From the NCBI RefSeq assembly GCF_000723205.1, contig NZ_HG315671.1:3999507-4063506 (forward strand): a stretch of DNA of 64,000 nt. The letters run 5' to 3'. The DNA is from Formosa agariphila KMM 3901 (GTDB lineage Bacteria > Bacteroidota > Bacteroidia > Flavobacteriales > Flavobacteriaceae). Positions within the stretch are counted from its first letter, which is position 1. Each line of letters begins with the position of its first letter. The position numbers were made by a program, and so were the translations under genes. A model generated the notes under the pieces. The model was not told the DNA's origin, ran no database searches, and was given only the letters and a program-made list of their open reading frames with translations. Of this stretch, positions 27,210 to 36,282 are shown piece by piece.

Positions 27210-27722
27210 TTATTTTCCGCCTTCTAAAATATCTTGCCATTCTAACAGTTTTTTCCATTGTCCTTCGTAAGCTAATTTTGCTTGCTCTGGCCATGTCCCT
27301 GGATTATGAACCTTAAAGGCTTCGCCTCCTCCATTTAACACCTCTTGACATTTAGCTACCGATGTTTCAGAAAGTGCTTTCCAAGTTGTAATACCTGCAT
27401 TAAAAAATAATTGTTCAATTTTTGGACCAATACCTTCAATAATTTTTAAATCGTTTTCTTTAATTAGTTTTCCAAAGATGGCTTTAGCTTCTGCTGCATT
27501 AAAGACTAATAATGGTGCACTCATGGCGGCTGCCATTCTACTATCTTGCATTTTTAACGCACCTAGTTTAGAGTTACACGCTTTTAAATCGGTTTCTAAT
27601 TTTGAGATTTTACTTGTATACAATGTTTCGTCTACCTCTTTAACGCTCGATTTTCCAAGAAAATACCCTAACAAAGCACAAAGTAGGCCTACAATTGCTG
27701 GAATTAATATACACATATTCAT
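27210..27722 (-). CDS. Membrane-anchored helix-hairpin-helix protein
   Basis: A 170-residue protein with an N-terminal membrane anchor (about 4-23, CILIPAIVGLLCALLGYFLG), a helical or coiled-coil region (30-60) and a helix-hairpin-helix-like domain (about 90-125, LKIIEGIGPKIEQLFFNAGI). Such domains usually bind DNA, but versions with the EGIGPKIE motif also occur in membrane and ribosomal-type proteins without proof of DNA binding. It lies 29 bases after an OmpA-family gene on the same strand, a pairing that suggests an envelope role. Function is unknown. Confidence 0.75.
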   Translation of the reverse strand: MNMCILIPAIVGLLCALLGYFLGKSSVKEVDETLYTSKISKLETDLKACNSKLGALKMQDSRMAAAMSAPLLVFNAAEAKAIFGKLIKENDLKIIEGIGPKIEQLFFNAGITTWKALSETSVAKCQEVLNGGGEAFKVHNPGTWPEQAKLAYEGQWKKLLEWQDILEGGK

Positions 27723-27751
27723 AATTTATATTTTTTAAGTTTAAACGTTTT

Positions 27752-28669
27752 TTAATTTAATATTACTATAGTTCTTCTATTCTTAGCACGACCGTCTTCT
27801 GTATCATTATCTGCGATAGGCTCTGTTTGCCCTTTAGAAAGTGTTGTAATTTTACTTTCAGGAATATGATTTCTTATAAAGTAAGATTTTGCAAAATCTG
27901 CACGCTCCTGCCCTAAGACCACATTACTATCTGCATTACCAGTATTATCTGTATGACCTACTATGGTTGTTGTAGCACCTTCAACTTTATCTAAATACCT
28001 AGAGATTTTAGCCACTTTTTCACGTTGTTCTGCAGATAAACTTATAGATGCTTTTGCGGTATCGAAATACATAACTAATGGATTCGCTTCAATTTCATCT
28101 TTAATTAATTGTAAGGCATCTAGATGCGAATTATCGCTTTCATCACGTGTAGAAATGGAGTAGTTTTCTGGCCCGTAATACACACTATCTTGATCAGGAA
28201 TCATGCTATCTTGCAATGTTCCAAACGTGTCAATCTGTTGAGAAGAAATACCTTTTGAAACATAGTAATTTTTAACAGCATTTGCTCTTGCCAAACCTAA
28301 ATTTGGAAATGCAGAGTTATTAGTTTCTTCACTGGTGTAAAGTCCCGTAATCCCTATAGTTTTTAAAGGATTGGCGTCTAAATAGACTTTAAGACTATCG
28401 ATTGCATTTTCTACACTACTAGAAATGGGTGTAAGAATAGTAATTCCCGACGCTTTAAAATTAATGTTATCGTTAACATTAAGTTTTAAATCTCCATTAG
28501 AATCATTTAATAGAAACGGGTTCATAGTGGCCGCTTTAGGTTCTACAACCACAGGTTCTGCTACAATTTCTTCCTGGACACAACATGTTGTACAGAGGTT
28601 ACAATACAAAATTGTTCCAAGAATGATGGTTAACAAAATACCCAATAGGTAAACTGCTTTTTTGCTCAT
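27752..28669 (-). CDS. OmpA-family peptidoglycan-binding protein
   Basis: A 305-residue envelope protein with an N-terminal membrane segment (about 5-22) followed by a Cys-rich piece (CNLCTTCCVQEE) and a Pro/Val linker. There are two OmpA-like modules: a degenerate one at about 70-165 and a canonical C-terminal one at about 195-305. The latter has the peptidoglycan contact region IVGHTDNTGNADSN and GRAKNRRTIVIL. The Cys-rich juxtamembrane segment is unusual. The protein likely links the inner membrane to the cell wall. It is co-directional with the helix-hairpin-helix gene downstream. Confidence 0.88.
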   Translation of the reverse strand: MSKKAVYLLGILLTIILGTILYCNLCTTCCVQEEIVAEPVVVEPKAATMNPFLLNDSNGDLKLNVNDNINFKASGITILTPISSSVENAIDSLKVYLDANPLKTIGITGLYTSEETNNSAFPNLGLARANAVKNYYVSKGISSQQIDTFGTLQDSMIPDQDSVYYGPENYSISTRDESDNSHLDALQLIKDEIEANPLVMYFDTAKASISLSAEQREKVAKISRYLDKVEGATTTIVGHTDNTGNADSNVVLGQERADFAKSYFIRNHIPESKITTLSKGQTEPIADNDTEDGRAKNRRTIVILN

Positions 28670-28858
28670 TGGTTAAAGGTTTTTAAATTAGTGACCCTTA
28701 AGGTATTGAATTTTTATGTAAGTTTTTTCAATAAAAAAAAAGTAAATACTTAACTGCATATTTTTAGACCATAAATTGAATAAAAAAATGCATTAGAAAC
28801 TAAAAAAGCACCTTTCATATTACTGAAAAACGCTTCTCTTTTAAATAGATATACTCAT

Positions 28859-30415
28859 CTATAATTCAAATTTTATACCTTGAGCAAGTGGTAAATTTGT
28901 CGTGTAATTTATTGTATTTGTTTGTCTACGCATATACACTTTCCAAGCATCGGAACCTGACTCTCGTCCGCCACCAGTTTCCTTTTCGCCTCCAAATGCA
29001 CCACCAATCTCAGCACCGGACGTCCCTATATTTACATTTGCAATTCCACAATCGGAACCATTTACAGATAAGAATTGTTCTGCTTCTCTAAGATTATTTG
29101 TCATAATTGCCGACGACAAGCCTTGTGCCACAGCATTTTGAATTTCGATAGCATTACTAACATCTCCAGAATATCTAAGCAAATATAGTATAGGCGCAAA
29201 AGTTTCATGCTGAACCATTTTATAATGAGGTTGAGCTTCTACTATTGCTGGTTTTACATAACATCCACCTTCGTAACCTTGTCCTTCAAGAACACCTCCA
29301 ACTACAACACTCTTTCCGCCTTCTTTTTCTACAGCAACCAAAGCATTTTCATACATTTTGACGGCTGCTAAATCGATAAGTGGCCCAACATGATTCGTTT
29401 CATCTAATGGATTTCCAATTTTTAGTTGGTTGTAGGCTTTAACTAGAGCTTCTCTAACTTGATCATACATGCTTTCATGAATAATTAAACGTCGTGTAGA
29501 CGTACAGCGCTGTCCACAAGTACCAACAGCTCCAAAAACCGCCCCAATAACAGTCATTTTTATATCGGCATCTGGCGTAACAATTATGGCATTATTTCCG
29601 CCTAACTCTAAAAGCGATTTACCTAATCGTGCCGCCACATCTTGAGCCACAATTTTTCCCATTCTTGTGGAACCTGTTGCCGAAATTAAAGGCACTCGCA
29701 CATCTTTTGTTAATAAACCACCAACATGCTGATCGCCATATATAACATTCGATATGCCCTCTGGAAGATTATTATCCGCAAATACTTCGGCAGCAATATT
29801 TTGACAAGCAACACCTGTTAATGGTGTTTTTTCACTCGGTTTCCAAATACACACATCGCCACAAACCCAAGCCAAAGCTGTGTTCCAAGCCCAAACAGCT
29901 ACAGGAAAATTGAAAGCTGAGATAATACCTACAATACCTAACGGATGGTATTGCTCGTACATACGATGTCCAGGACGTTCGGAGTGCATGGTTAACCCGT
30001 GAAGTTGCCTTGATAATCCCACGGCAAAATCGCAGATATCTATCATTTCTTGAACTTCCCCTAATCCTTCTTGATAACTTTTACCCATCTCGTAAGACAC
30101 GAGCTTCCCTAAAGCCTCTTTTCTCTCACGTAATTTATTACCAAACTGACGTACAATTTCTCCTCGCAAAGGTGCTGGAGTTGTCCGCCAAACTTTAAAT
30201 GCATTTTGTGCAGTTTCAACAACTTTTTCGTAATCGTCTTTAGTAGTAATTTTTACAGAACCAATATATTCTCCATCAACCGGAGAATAACTTTTAATAC
30301 TTACATCACTACTTGAAAAGTTGTTTTTTCCAGTAGACGTTCCTTCATTTGTATTTTTAACGCCTAATTCTTTTAGAACGTTTTTAATTTTGAATTTAGC
30401 AGCAACCGATTTCAT
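28859..30415 (-). CDS. amaB: Aldehyde dehydrogenase, ALDH7 (antiquitin/AmaB) type
   Basis: A 518-residue NAD-dependent aldehyde dehydrogenase of the ALDH7 family, which oxidises alpha-aminoadipate semialdehyde (piperideine-6-carboxylate) in lysine breakdown. The catalytic Glu is in LLELGGNNAI and the catalytic Cys in GTCGQRCTSTRRLIIHE, an antiquitin hallmark. The substrate-binding end GAEIGGAFGGEKETGGGRESG is also typical (read GGAFGGEKETGGGRESG). It is monocistronic, with no lysine-catabolism neighbour in the window. The gene symbol rests on family similarity, so substrate is likely but not proven. Confidence 0.88.
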   Translation of the reverse strand: MKSVAAKFKIKNVLKELGVKNTNEGTSTGKNNFSSSDVSIKSYSPVDGEYIGSVKITTKDDYEKVVETAQNAFKVWRTTPAPLRGEIVRQFGNKLRERKEALGKLVSYEMGKSYQEGLGEVQEMIDICDFAVGLSRQLHGLTMHSERPGHRMYEQYHPLGIVGIISAFNFPVAVWAWNTALAWVCGDVCIWKPSEKTPLTGVACQNIAAEVFADNNLPEGISNVIYGDQHVGGLLTKDVRVPLISATGSTRMGKIVAQDVAARLGKSLLELGGNNAIIVTPDADIKMTVIGAVFGAVGTCGQRCTSTRRLIIHESMYDQVREALVKAYNQLKIGNPLDETNHVGPLIDLAAVKMYENALVAVEKEGGKSVVVGGVLEGQGYEGGCYVKPAIVEAQPHYKMVQHETFAPILYLLRYSGDVSNAIEIQNAVAQGLSSAIMTNNLREAEQFLSVNGSDCGIANVNIGTSGAEIGGAFGGEKETGGGRESGSDAWKVYMRRQTNTINYTTNLPLAQGIKFEL

Positions 30416-30735
30416 TTTGTAGTTTTTATAAATTACACCATCTATTTCTACTAAGATACTAATTTAAAAACGCTTTATATCAGACAGATACAATAAATAA
30501 AAGCTAACATTTTTAACGTGAAGTGCTCAGTAAATATTTGAGAATCTATACTAACTACATACTATAATTTGATGTAGAAACATCTTGATTTTTATACATA
30601 CCACTCCAAGAGAACGGACTGTTCTTAGAGTCTAAAAAAGCTTACCAAAACGATTAAAGATAGACACTTCGGAAGTGCTAGAGAGATATTCCTTTCTCCT
30701 ATTTTAAAATTATCAGTAAAGATGAAATCTCTAGA
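30416..30735. other. 320-base intergenic region upstream of the ALDH gene
   Basis: AT-rich with no gene found. It holds two small imperfect hairpins: ACTCCAAGAGAAC paired with GTTCTTAGAGT around 30603-30631, and CACTT-CGG-AAGTG near 30665. They could act as weak terminators for the lipoprotein gene transcribed into this gap, or be remnants. The ALDH promoter is presumably near 30450. Confidence 0.4.
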
Positions 30736-31287
30736 TTAACGCAAAGTAGCCCCTTTTGCTGCCCACCACGGACGAATTTCTATTTCTAATCGGCCAGCTT
30801 TCACCATTGGATCTGCATTGGCTAGACTATCGGCTATCTTTTGAGTTGGGACATTATAAATGGTTACACCTCTAACCTCTCCATCATCACCAAAACCACC
30901 AGAAATATCTGCATAGCCCAAATCGTACATTTTCTTTAAATAGTCTAAATGTGCTTCTTGCAATTGTTGCGCCTCTTCTTCATTCTGAGTTCTTACAGCT
31001 CCTCCTTTTAAAAATGCTATAAAATACTGTTGCATTAAAACAGTGTCTTTTGTTTTTTTATCTACAAAATCGTAGGTCTCGAAACCTTTGGCTGTTAATT
31101 CGGCTTTAATTTCATTGTAACTTTTAGGCGCTGTTTTAATTTCGTCATCTAAAATTATAGAATCTGCTTTCACGGTCCCTTCTACCGTATCGACTGGCTT
31201 AATCGATGTATTTATAGGGGTTTGATTTGTTTCGTTCTTACAGCTTAATACTACTACGAAGCTTAATAACACAATAATATATTTCAT
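30736..31287 (-). CDS. Lipoprotein with YCII-related domain
   Basis: A 183-residue lipoprotein. The start at 31287 overlaps the CYTH stop by one base (TAATG) and gives a lipobox ending at Cys16 (VVLSC); an ATG three codons upstream is less likely. Residues about 60-183 resemble the YCII-related (dimeric alpha/beta barrel) domain: HLDYLKKMYDLGYADISGGF, then GFGDDGEVRGVTIY and DPMVKAGRLEIEIRPWW. YCII-like proteins are normally cytosolic, so a lipidated one is uncommon. The gene is the third of a tightly overlapping leftward trio. Function is unknown. Confidence 0.78.
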   Translation of the reverse strand: MKYIIVLLSFVVVLSCKNETNQTPINTSIKPVDTVEGTVKADSIILDDEIKTAPKSYNEIKAELTAKGFETYDFVDKKTKDTVLMQQYFIAFLKGGAVRTQNEEEAQQLQEAHLDYLKKMYDLGYADISGGFGDDGEVRGVTIYNVPTQKIADSLANADPMVKAGRLEIEIRPWWAAKGATLR

Positions 31288-31757
31288 TATTTCCAAGTTT
31301 TATAAGGTTGTTTACTGAGTTGCGAATTATAATATCTCACCTCTCCAGTAACTTCTTTTCCTAACCAAAGTGGCTTAGAAATGATTTCTGTAGGATGACT
31401 CAATTCTATTTCGGCAACTATTAATCCGGCATTATCTCCAAAGAATTCGTCAACTTCAAATACATGTTGATTCATTTTAATTTCATAACGAATTTTATCT
31501 ATAACACCGTCTTCACATAATTTAAGAAGTGCTTCTGCATCTGATTTTTCGATAGCTTTCTCCCATTCGAAACGCTCTAAACCATCTTTAGTCGATTGGC
31601 CTTTTACGGTTAAAAATCCTTCATTTCCTTTTACACGCACACGAACCGTTCGTGCTTTATGTGTATTTAAAAATCCCTGTACGATTTTAGTATGTTTATA
31701 AGCTTCAGCTTTAAAAGCATCAGACTTTACTAAAAATTTACGTTCTATTTCTATCAT
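31287..31757 (-). CDS. CYTH domain protein (probable inorganic triphosphatase)
   Basis: A 156-residue single-domain CYTH protein. The metal-binding EIERK motif is at residues 3-7, and the barrel shows paired charged strands (TVRVRVKGNEGFLTVKG, and FEVDEFFGDNAGLIVAEIEL). Members hydrolyse inorganic triphosphate or cyclise ATP; short bacterial forms like this are mostly tripolyphosphatases. It overlaps the upstream NAD(P)-binding protein gene by 20 bases and the downstream lipoprotein gene by 1 base. The cytosolic location is expected. Substrate is inferred from family. Confidence 0.88.
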   Translation of the reverse strand: MIEIERKFLVKSDAFKAEAYKHTKIVQGFLNTHKARTVRVRVKGNEGFLTVKGQSTKDGLERFEWEKAIEKSDAEALLKLCEDGVIDKIRYEIKMNQHVFEVDEFFGDNAGLIVAEIELSHPTEIISKPLWLGKEVTGEVRYYNSQLSKQPYKTWK

Positions 31758-32415
31758 ATTTTATTGCAATCTCTTTTATTTTTTCTGAAGGAATACGCTC
31801 TAATTCATATGTATGTTCTGCCAACCAAAGCATGGCAGACACAATGGTTTCAGATTCTATAGGTTTGTATTTATTCAATTTACCAATAAATAAAGGCGAT
31901 AGCAATCTCATTAAAATCTTTCCTAAATATTCCCCTAATCTAAACTCGTTTCGACCACCAACTATTAAAGATGGTTGAAGCATATAGGTATTTTTAATTT
32001 TTAAAGATAACACAACAGCTTCCATTTCACCTTTAGTTCTATTATAAAAAACTTTACTTTTGGCATCTGCACCTAATGCCGAGATACATATAAAGGTCTC
32101 TATATTATTTTTTAGACATAGGTTGGCTGCAGCAAGCGGAATTCCATAATCAATGTTATGATATATGGCTTTATTTGGTGTTTTAGACTTCGTGGTTCCA
32201 ATACAGCAAAACACCACGTCGGCTAGAAACAACGTTTTGTAGTTATCTAACTCGAATAAATCGATAAGGTATTCTGTAATTTTAGCGTGTTTAATGCCAC
32301 AAGTGGATCTACTAAATAACACGATTCGGCTATAACTCCTATCTTTTAAAAGTGCTTGCAACAAGTTCCCTCCTGTTAAACCCGTTGCACCCAATACGAT
32401 AGCTGTTTTACCCAT
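31738..32415 (-). CDS. NAD(P)H-binding oxidoreductase (atypical SDR)
   Basis: A 225-residue atypical short-chain dehydrogenase. The N-terminal VLGATGLTGGNLLQALL carries the Rossmann GxxGxxG variant, followed by FCCIGTTKSKTPNK and CISALGADAKSKVFYNRTKGE with a YxxxK-like YNRTK. The pattern is like HTATIP2/oxidoreductase proteins. It is the first gene of the overlapping trio and is divergent from dinB across a 91-base gap. The role is unknown. Confidence 0.82.
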   Translation of the reverse strand: MGKTAIVLGATGLTGGNLLQALLKDRSYSRIVLFSRSTCGIKHAKITEYLIDLFELDNYKTLFLADVVFCCIGTTKSKTPNKAIYHNIDYGIPLAAANLCLKNNIETFICISALGADAKSKVFYNRTKGEMEAVVLSLKIKNTYMLQPSLIVGGRNEFRLGEYLGKILMRLLSPLFIGKLNKYKPIESETIVSAMLWLAEHTYELERIPSEKIKEIAIKYDRNRT

Positions 32416-32444
32416 AAGTTTATATTTTCTTGAATAAAGTTATT

Positions 32445-32452
32445 TAAATTTG
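32445..32452 (+). promoter_or_regulatory. Probable -7 box of dinB
   Basis: TAAATTTG matches TAnnTTTG, 54 bases before the dinB ATG. No SOS-type operator is recognised. Confidence 0.35.
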
Positions 32453-32506
32453 TTGAATAGTATACAAAACACATTGCAATAAACCATAGCAATGTACCAC
32501 TAAATT

Positions 32507-33607
32507 ATGGAGTCAGATATTCCGTTAAGAAAAATAATTCATGTTGATATGGATGCATTTTACGCATCTGTAGAACAAATGGATTTTCCCGAACTTAAAG
32601 GAAAAGCTATAGCTGTTGGCGGCAGTGAACAACGTGGAGTTGTAAGTGCTGCGAGTTATGAAGCTAGAAAATTTGGAGTTAAAAGTGCAATGAGTGGTGC
32701 TCAAGCCAAACGTAATTGCCCTGAGTTAATTTTTGTAAAACCCAGATTTGACCGCTATAAAGACATATCTAAACAGATACGGAAAATATTTTTTGATTAT
32801 ACCGATTTGGTTGAACCACTTTCGCTCGATGAAGCTTATTTAGATGTAACCGTAAATAAAAAAGGAAACCCTAGCGCTTCGCTTATTGCTGAAGAAATTA
32901 GAAGCAGAATCTTAAAAGAAGTGGGGCTTACGGCATCTGCAGGAATATCTATTAATAAATTTATTGCTAAAGTTGCTAGCGATTACAACAAACCAAACGG
33001 ACAAAAAACTGTAAATCCTGAAGATGTATTACCTTTTTTGGAAGCATTAGATATTCGGAAATTTTACGGCGTTGGAAAAGTAACTGCCGAAAAAATGTAT
33101 CAACTAGGCATTTATACAGGAAAAGACTTAAAATTAAAATCGCTTGAATATTTAGATTCCCATTTCGGAAAATCTGGACAGTACTATTATCATGTGGTTC
33201 GAGGCATTCATAATAGTGAGGTAAAACCCAATCGCATTAGAAAATCGCTTGCTGCCGAACGTACTTTTAGCGAAAATTTATCTAGCGAAATCTTCATGTT
33301 AGAAAAACTAGAACTTATTGCCGAAGAAGTTTCTAAACGATTAAAGAGAAACAAAGTAGCAGGAAAGACCATTACACTAAAAATTAAGTACAGCGATTTC
33401 ACATTGCAAACACGAAGTAAAACCCTACTCTATTTTATTAGTGATGCCCACCTTATTATGGACACGGTTAAAACGTTACTAATACAAGAAGAATTAAGCA
33501 ATTCTGTAAGGCTATTAGGCATTTCTATTTCCAATTTAAACACAGAAAAGCAAGATAAAAAACTAGAACAGAAAAGTGTAAGCGTACAATTGCAATTTAA
33601 ATTCTAG
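32507..33607 (+). CDS. dinB: DNA polymerase IV (Y family)
   Basis: A 366-residue translesion DNA polymerase. Catalytic residues are in IIHVDMDAFYASVEQ (first Asp pair) and LSLDEAYLDVT (Asp-Glu pair). The helix-hairpin-helix KFYGVGKVTAEKMYQLGI and the little-finger domain at the C-terminus are present. It lacks an obvious beta-clamp QL[S/D]LF at the extreme end, though VSVQLQFKF is terminal. It is monocistronic, divergent from the SDR-like gene and followed by the second iron-receptor locus. Confidence 0.93.
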   Translation: MESDIPLRKIIHVDMDAFYASVEQMDFPELKGKAIAVGGSEQRGVVSAASYEARKFGVKSAMSGAQAKRNCPELIFVKPRFDRYKDISKQIRKIFFDYTDLVEPLSLDEAYLDVTVNKKGNPSASLIAEEIRSRILKEVGLTASAGISINKFIAKVASDYNKPNGQKTVNPEDVLPFLEALDIRKFYGVGKVTAEKMYQLGIYTGKDLKLKSLEYLDSHFGKSGQYYYHVVRGIHNSEVKPNRIRKSLAAERTFSENLSSEIFMLEKLELIAEEVSKRLKRNKVAGKTITLKIKYSDFTLQTRSKTLLYFISDAHLIMDTVKTLLIQEELSNSVRLLGISISNLNTEKQDKKLEQKSVSVQLQFKF

Positions 33608-33705
33608 ATTAAGCAAAGTTACCATACAATTGCTATTATTCATATTAAAGCGTAAAGTCTAAATTAACAATTCTTAAAAAATAGTCATTTCGAATATTGA
33701 ATTAT

Positions 33706-33728
33706 TAATTTAGAATAATTCTTATTAA
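33706..33728 (+). promoter_or_regulatory. Second, weaker dyad upstream of TonB receptor 2
   Basis: Arms TAATTTAGAAT and ATTCTTATTAA around one base. It matches the operator arms at 9 of 11 and 8 of 11 positions. It lies 76 bases upstream of the promoter-proximal operator start and may allow cooperative binding; AT-rich chance similarity is possible. Confidence 0.3.
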
Positions 33729-33781
33729 AGAATATCCACCAAATAAGTATAGATTTAAAATTATTCACAATTCTTTTATTT

Positions 33782-33804
33782 TTATTTGTACTAAGTCTAA
33801 ATAA
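33782..33804 (+). promoter_or_regulatory. Putative iron/heme operator dyad of TonB receptor 2
   Basis: Arms TTATTTGTACT and AGTCTAAATAA around one base, 9 of 11 positions complementary. The right half continues as AGGTTAA, aligning with the reverse complement of the left half of the dyad at the HmuR-like receptor. It ends 3 bases before the -7 box. Confidence 0.55.
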
Positions 33805-33807
33805 GGT

Positions 33808-33815
33808 TAATTTTG
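33808..33815 (+). promoter_or_regulatory. Probable -7 box of TonB receptor 2
   Basis: TAATTTTG matches TAnnTTTG, 17 bases upstream of the receptor ATG and directly after the dyad operator. Confidence 0.5.
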
Positions 33816-33832
33816 CGTTAAAATTTACACAA

Positions 33833-36259
33833 ATGGTCTTAAACAAAGGACACTTTACTTTTTTACTTTTCTTAATAAGCTGTGTCGCTTTTTCTCAAAA
33901 AGGGGAATTAAACGGAAATGTTGTTTTCGATACTAACGAACCTGTTCTTGGAGCCCATATAATATTAATAGGTATCGATTTAAAAAAAGAAACTGTAACT
34001 GGTATTAATGGTGACTACAGTTTTAAAAATATTCCTTTTGGTACATATAACATTCAGATGCATTCTTTAAATGCAAATTCTGTTACTATAGAAGTAGTAC
34101 ATGATTCTTCTAAAGACATACATAACACGGTAATAAAATTTTCTGAATACCAAGATTTAGCAGAAATCCTAGTAAAATCTAAAACTACTAAGGAAAAAAT
34201 TGAAGACGAAGGGTTTGCTGTTAACGTTATAGAAACTAAAGAAGCTGGTTTAAGAAATGTGCAAACTAACGAATTACTAAGAACAAGTGCAGGTGTGAAT
34301 ATCCGCCAAAACGGAGGGTTAGGATCAGATGTTCAATACAGTTTAAACGGATTATCTGGAAGTGCTGTTCGTATTTTTATAGACGGTATACCTATTTCTG
34401 TTTACGGTTCTTCTTTTAGTTTAAATAGTATACCGCCTTCAATGATTAAACGGATTGAAGTTTATAAAGGTGTTGTACCTGGATATTTAGCAGACGATGC
34501 ATTGGGTGGGGCAATAAATATTGTACTTCATAAAGGCGCTAAAAATAATTTAAACGCATCAATTTCATACGGTTCATTTAACACGTTACAGACAAGCCTT
34601 AATGGTTTATATCGTTTCGACAAGTCTGGTTTTACAGTAAAGGCTTCGGGTTTTTATAACAGTTCGGATAACGATTATAAGGTTTCAGGTAGAAGTGTTG
34701 TGGTTACTGGATTAGGTGGTGTACAAACTCCTATTACTGCAAGACGGTTTAACGATGCGTATAGATCTGTTGGAGGAATGGCTCAAATTGGGTTTACAGA
34801 TGTAAAATGGGCAGACCAATTCTTTATTGGCTTAACAGGATCAGACGATTATAAAGAAGTACAACATGGTGCTTTTATGACCATTACGCCTTATAAAGAC
34901 AGGTTTCTGGAATCTGATGCTGCACTTGGAAGTTTAACATACCAAAAGAAAGATTTATTTACTAAAGGTCTAGATATAAATGTACATGGTGTTTACGGAA
35001 CCAGAAACCGAGTGGTCAACGATACTATGCCTTGGGCGTATAGTTGGGCAGGAGAAAGAGCTATCGATTATAAAGGAGATGAGTTTAAATACATCTGGAA
35101 TTCTCAACAAGAAGGCGGCCCTACATTAGCAACAATTAAAAGAAATGTTGCATCTGTAAGATCAGGAATATCATACACTATAAACGATAATCATAAGGTA
35201 TTAGTAAATCATGTTTACAGTGGTATTGATAGAGAAGATAGCGATGCTTTACAATCGTTATTAGAGAGTACGTTTGTTGGTACTAGAGATTTAAATAAAA
35301 ACATTACATCTTTTACTTACGAGCTAAACGCTTTTGATGACCGATTAAAGGCTAATATTTTTTGGAAATATTATCAACAAAAAACAACCAATTCAGATCC
35401 AGATATAGAGAACGATGCCAATGGCAATCCTCAAATTGTAGACGTAGTAACTATTAGTGACAATAAAGATAACGGATACGGATTTGCACTTTCATACGAC
35501 GTGATTCCTAATGTTTCGTTATTAGTTTCGGCAGAAAAAGCAATACGTTTACCAGATGAAACCGAAGTATTTGGTAACGATGGAGATAATGTGGTAGCCA
35601 ACCCAAGTATACAACCAGAAAAAAGTAAAAACTATAATTTAGGATTTAGACTAGGTACATTTAATATTGAAAAACACGCATTTAGTATTTCTACCAATTT
35701 CTTTATTCGAGATATGACAGACCGTATTGGTTTACCTATTGAAACATCATTAAACGTTGATGATGAAACAATACTCTATGTGAATCAAGGAAACGCAAAA
35801 TCTAAAGGAGTAGATGCTCAATTAGATTATACCTATAATAATAATTTTGGATTTAATTTTAACATTTCCAATTTCGACTTAACTACAGAAACAGCACTTG
35901 GAACCGAAATAAACATACCTAACACACCATTTTTTACAATGAATAGTAGTTTCCGATATTCATTTCAAGATATATTCCAGAAAAAATCACAATTAAATCT
36001 GTATTACGTCATGAACTTTACAGATAAATTTTCATACTTAACAGATCAAGGTTCTAATACGGTTGGAAATGAATTCTTTGAAGTCCCACAACAATTTGCT
36101 CAAGATTTTGGTGCTAGCTATGCCTTTCCTAATAATAAACTTGTTGTAAGCTTTGATATCAAGAATATATTTGATGAAGCTGTATACGATAATTTATCTG
36201 TACAAAAGCCAGGGCGCGCATTTTACTTAAAACTGAATTATACAATCAATAAATTTTAG
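33833..36259 (+). CDS. TonB-dependent receptor with carboxypeptidase-like N-domain
   Basis: An 808-residue outer-membrane receptor. A signal peptide (1-21, ending AFSQ) is followed by a carboxypeptidase-regulatory-like beta-sandwich (about 24-105, with NEPVLGAHIILIGID and GDYSFKNIPFGTYNI). The plug (about 120-240) contains RIEVYKGVVPGYLADDALGG, and a barrel follows to the C-terminus. The partner gene 23 bases downstream encodes a DUF4374 lipoprotein, a pairing seen in Bacteroidota ferric-siderophore or iron uptake loci. The protein appears full length. Substrate is not determinable by eye; iron or siderophore is favoured by partner and operator. Confidence 0.9.
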   Translation: MVLNKGHFTFLLFLISCVAFSQKGELNGNVVFDTNEPVLGAHIILIGIDLKKETVTGINGDYSFKNIPFGTYNIQMHSLNANSVTIEVVHDSSKDIHNTVIKFSEYQDLAEILVKSKTTKEKIEDEGFAVNVIETKEAGLRNVQTNELLRTSAGVNIRQNGGLGSDVQYSLNGLSGSAVRIFIDGIPISVYGSSFSLNSIPPSMIKRIEVYKGVVPGYLADDALGGAINIVLHKGAKNNLNASISYGSFNTLQTSLNGLYRFDKSGFTVKASGFYNSSDNDYKVSGRSVVVTGLGGVQTPITARRFNDAYRSVGGMAQIGFTDVKWADQFFIGLTGSDDYKEVQHGAFMTITPYKDRFLESDAALGSLTYQKKDLFTKGLDINVHGVYGTRNRVVNDTMPWAYSWAGERAIDYKGDEFKYIWNSQQEGGPTLATIKRNVASVRSGISYTINDNHKVLVNHVYSGIDREDSDALQSLLESTFVGTRDLNKNITSFTYELNAFDDRLKANIFWKYYQQKTTNSDPDIENDANGNPQIVDVVTISDNKDNGYGFALSYDVIPNVSLLVSAEKAIRLPDETEVFGNDGDNVVANPSIQPEKSKNYNLGFRLGTFNIEKHAFSISTNFFIRDMTDRIGLPIETSLNVDDETILYVNQGNAKSKGVDAQLDYTYNNNFGFNFNISNFDLTTETALGTEINIPNTPFFTMNSSFRYSFQDIFQKKSQLNLYYVMNFTDKFSYLTDQGSNTVGNEFFEVPQQFAQDFGASYAFPNNKLVVSFDIKNIFDEAVYDNLSVQKPGRAFYLKLNYTINKF

Positions 36260-36282
36260 AAACAAAAATTAATAATTGAAAT

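Noticed and set aside
30590-30690. Hairpins upstream of the ALDH gene as a possible riboswitch
   Set aside because: The stems are short and imperfect and resemble no riboswitch class I know.
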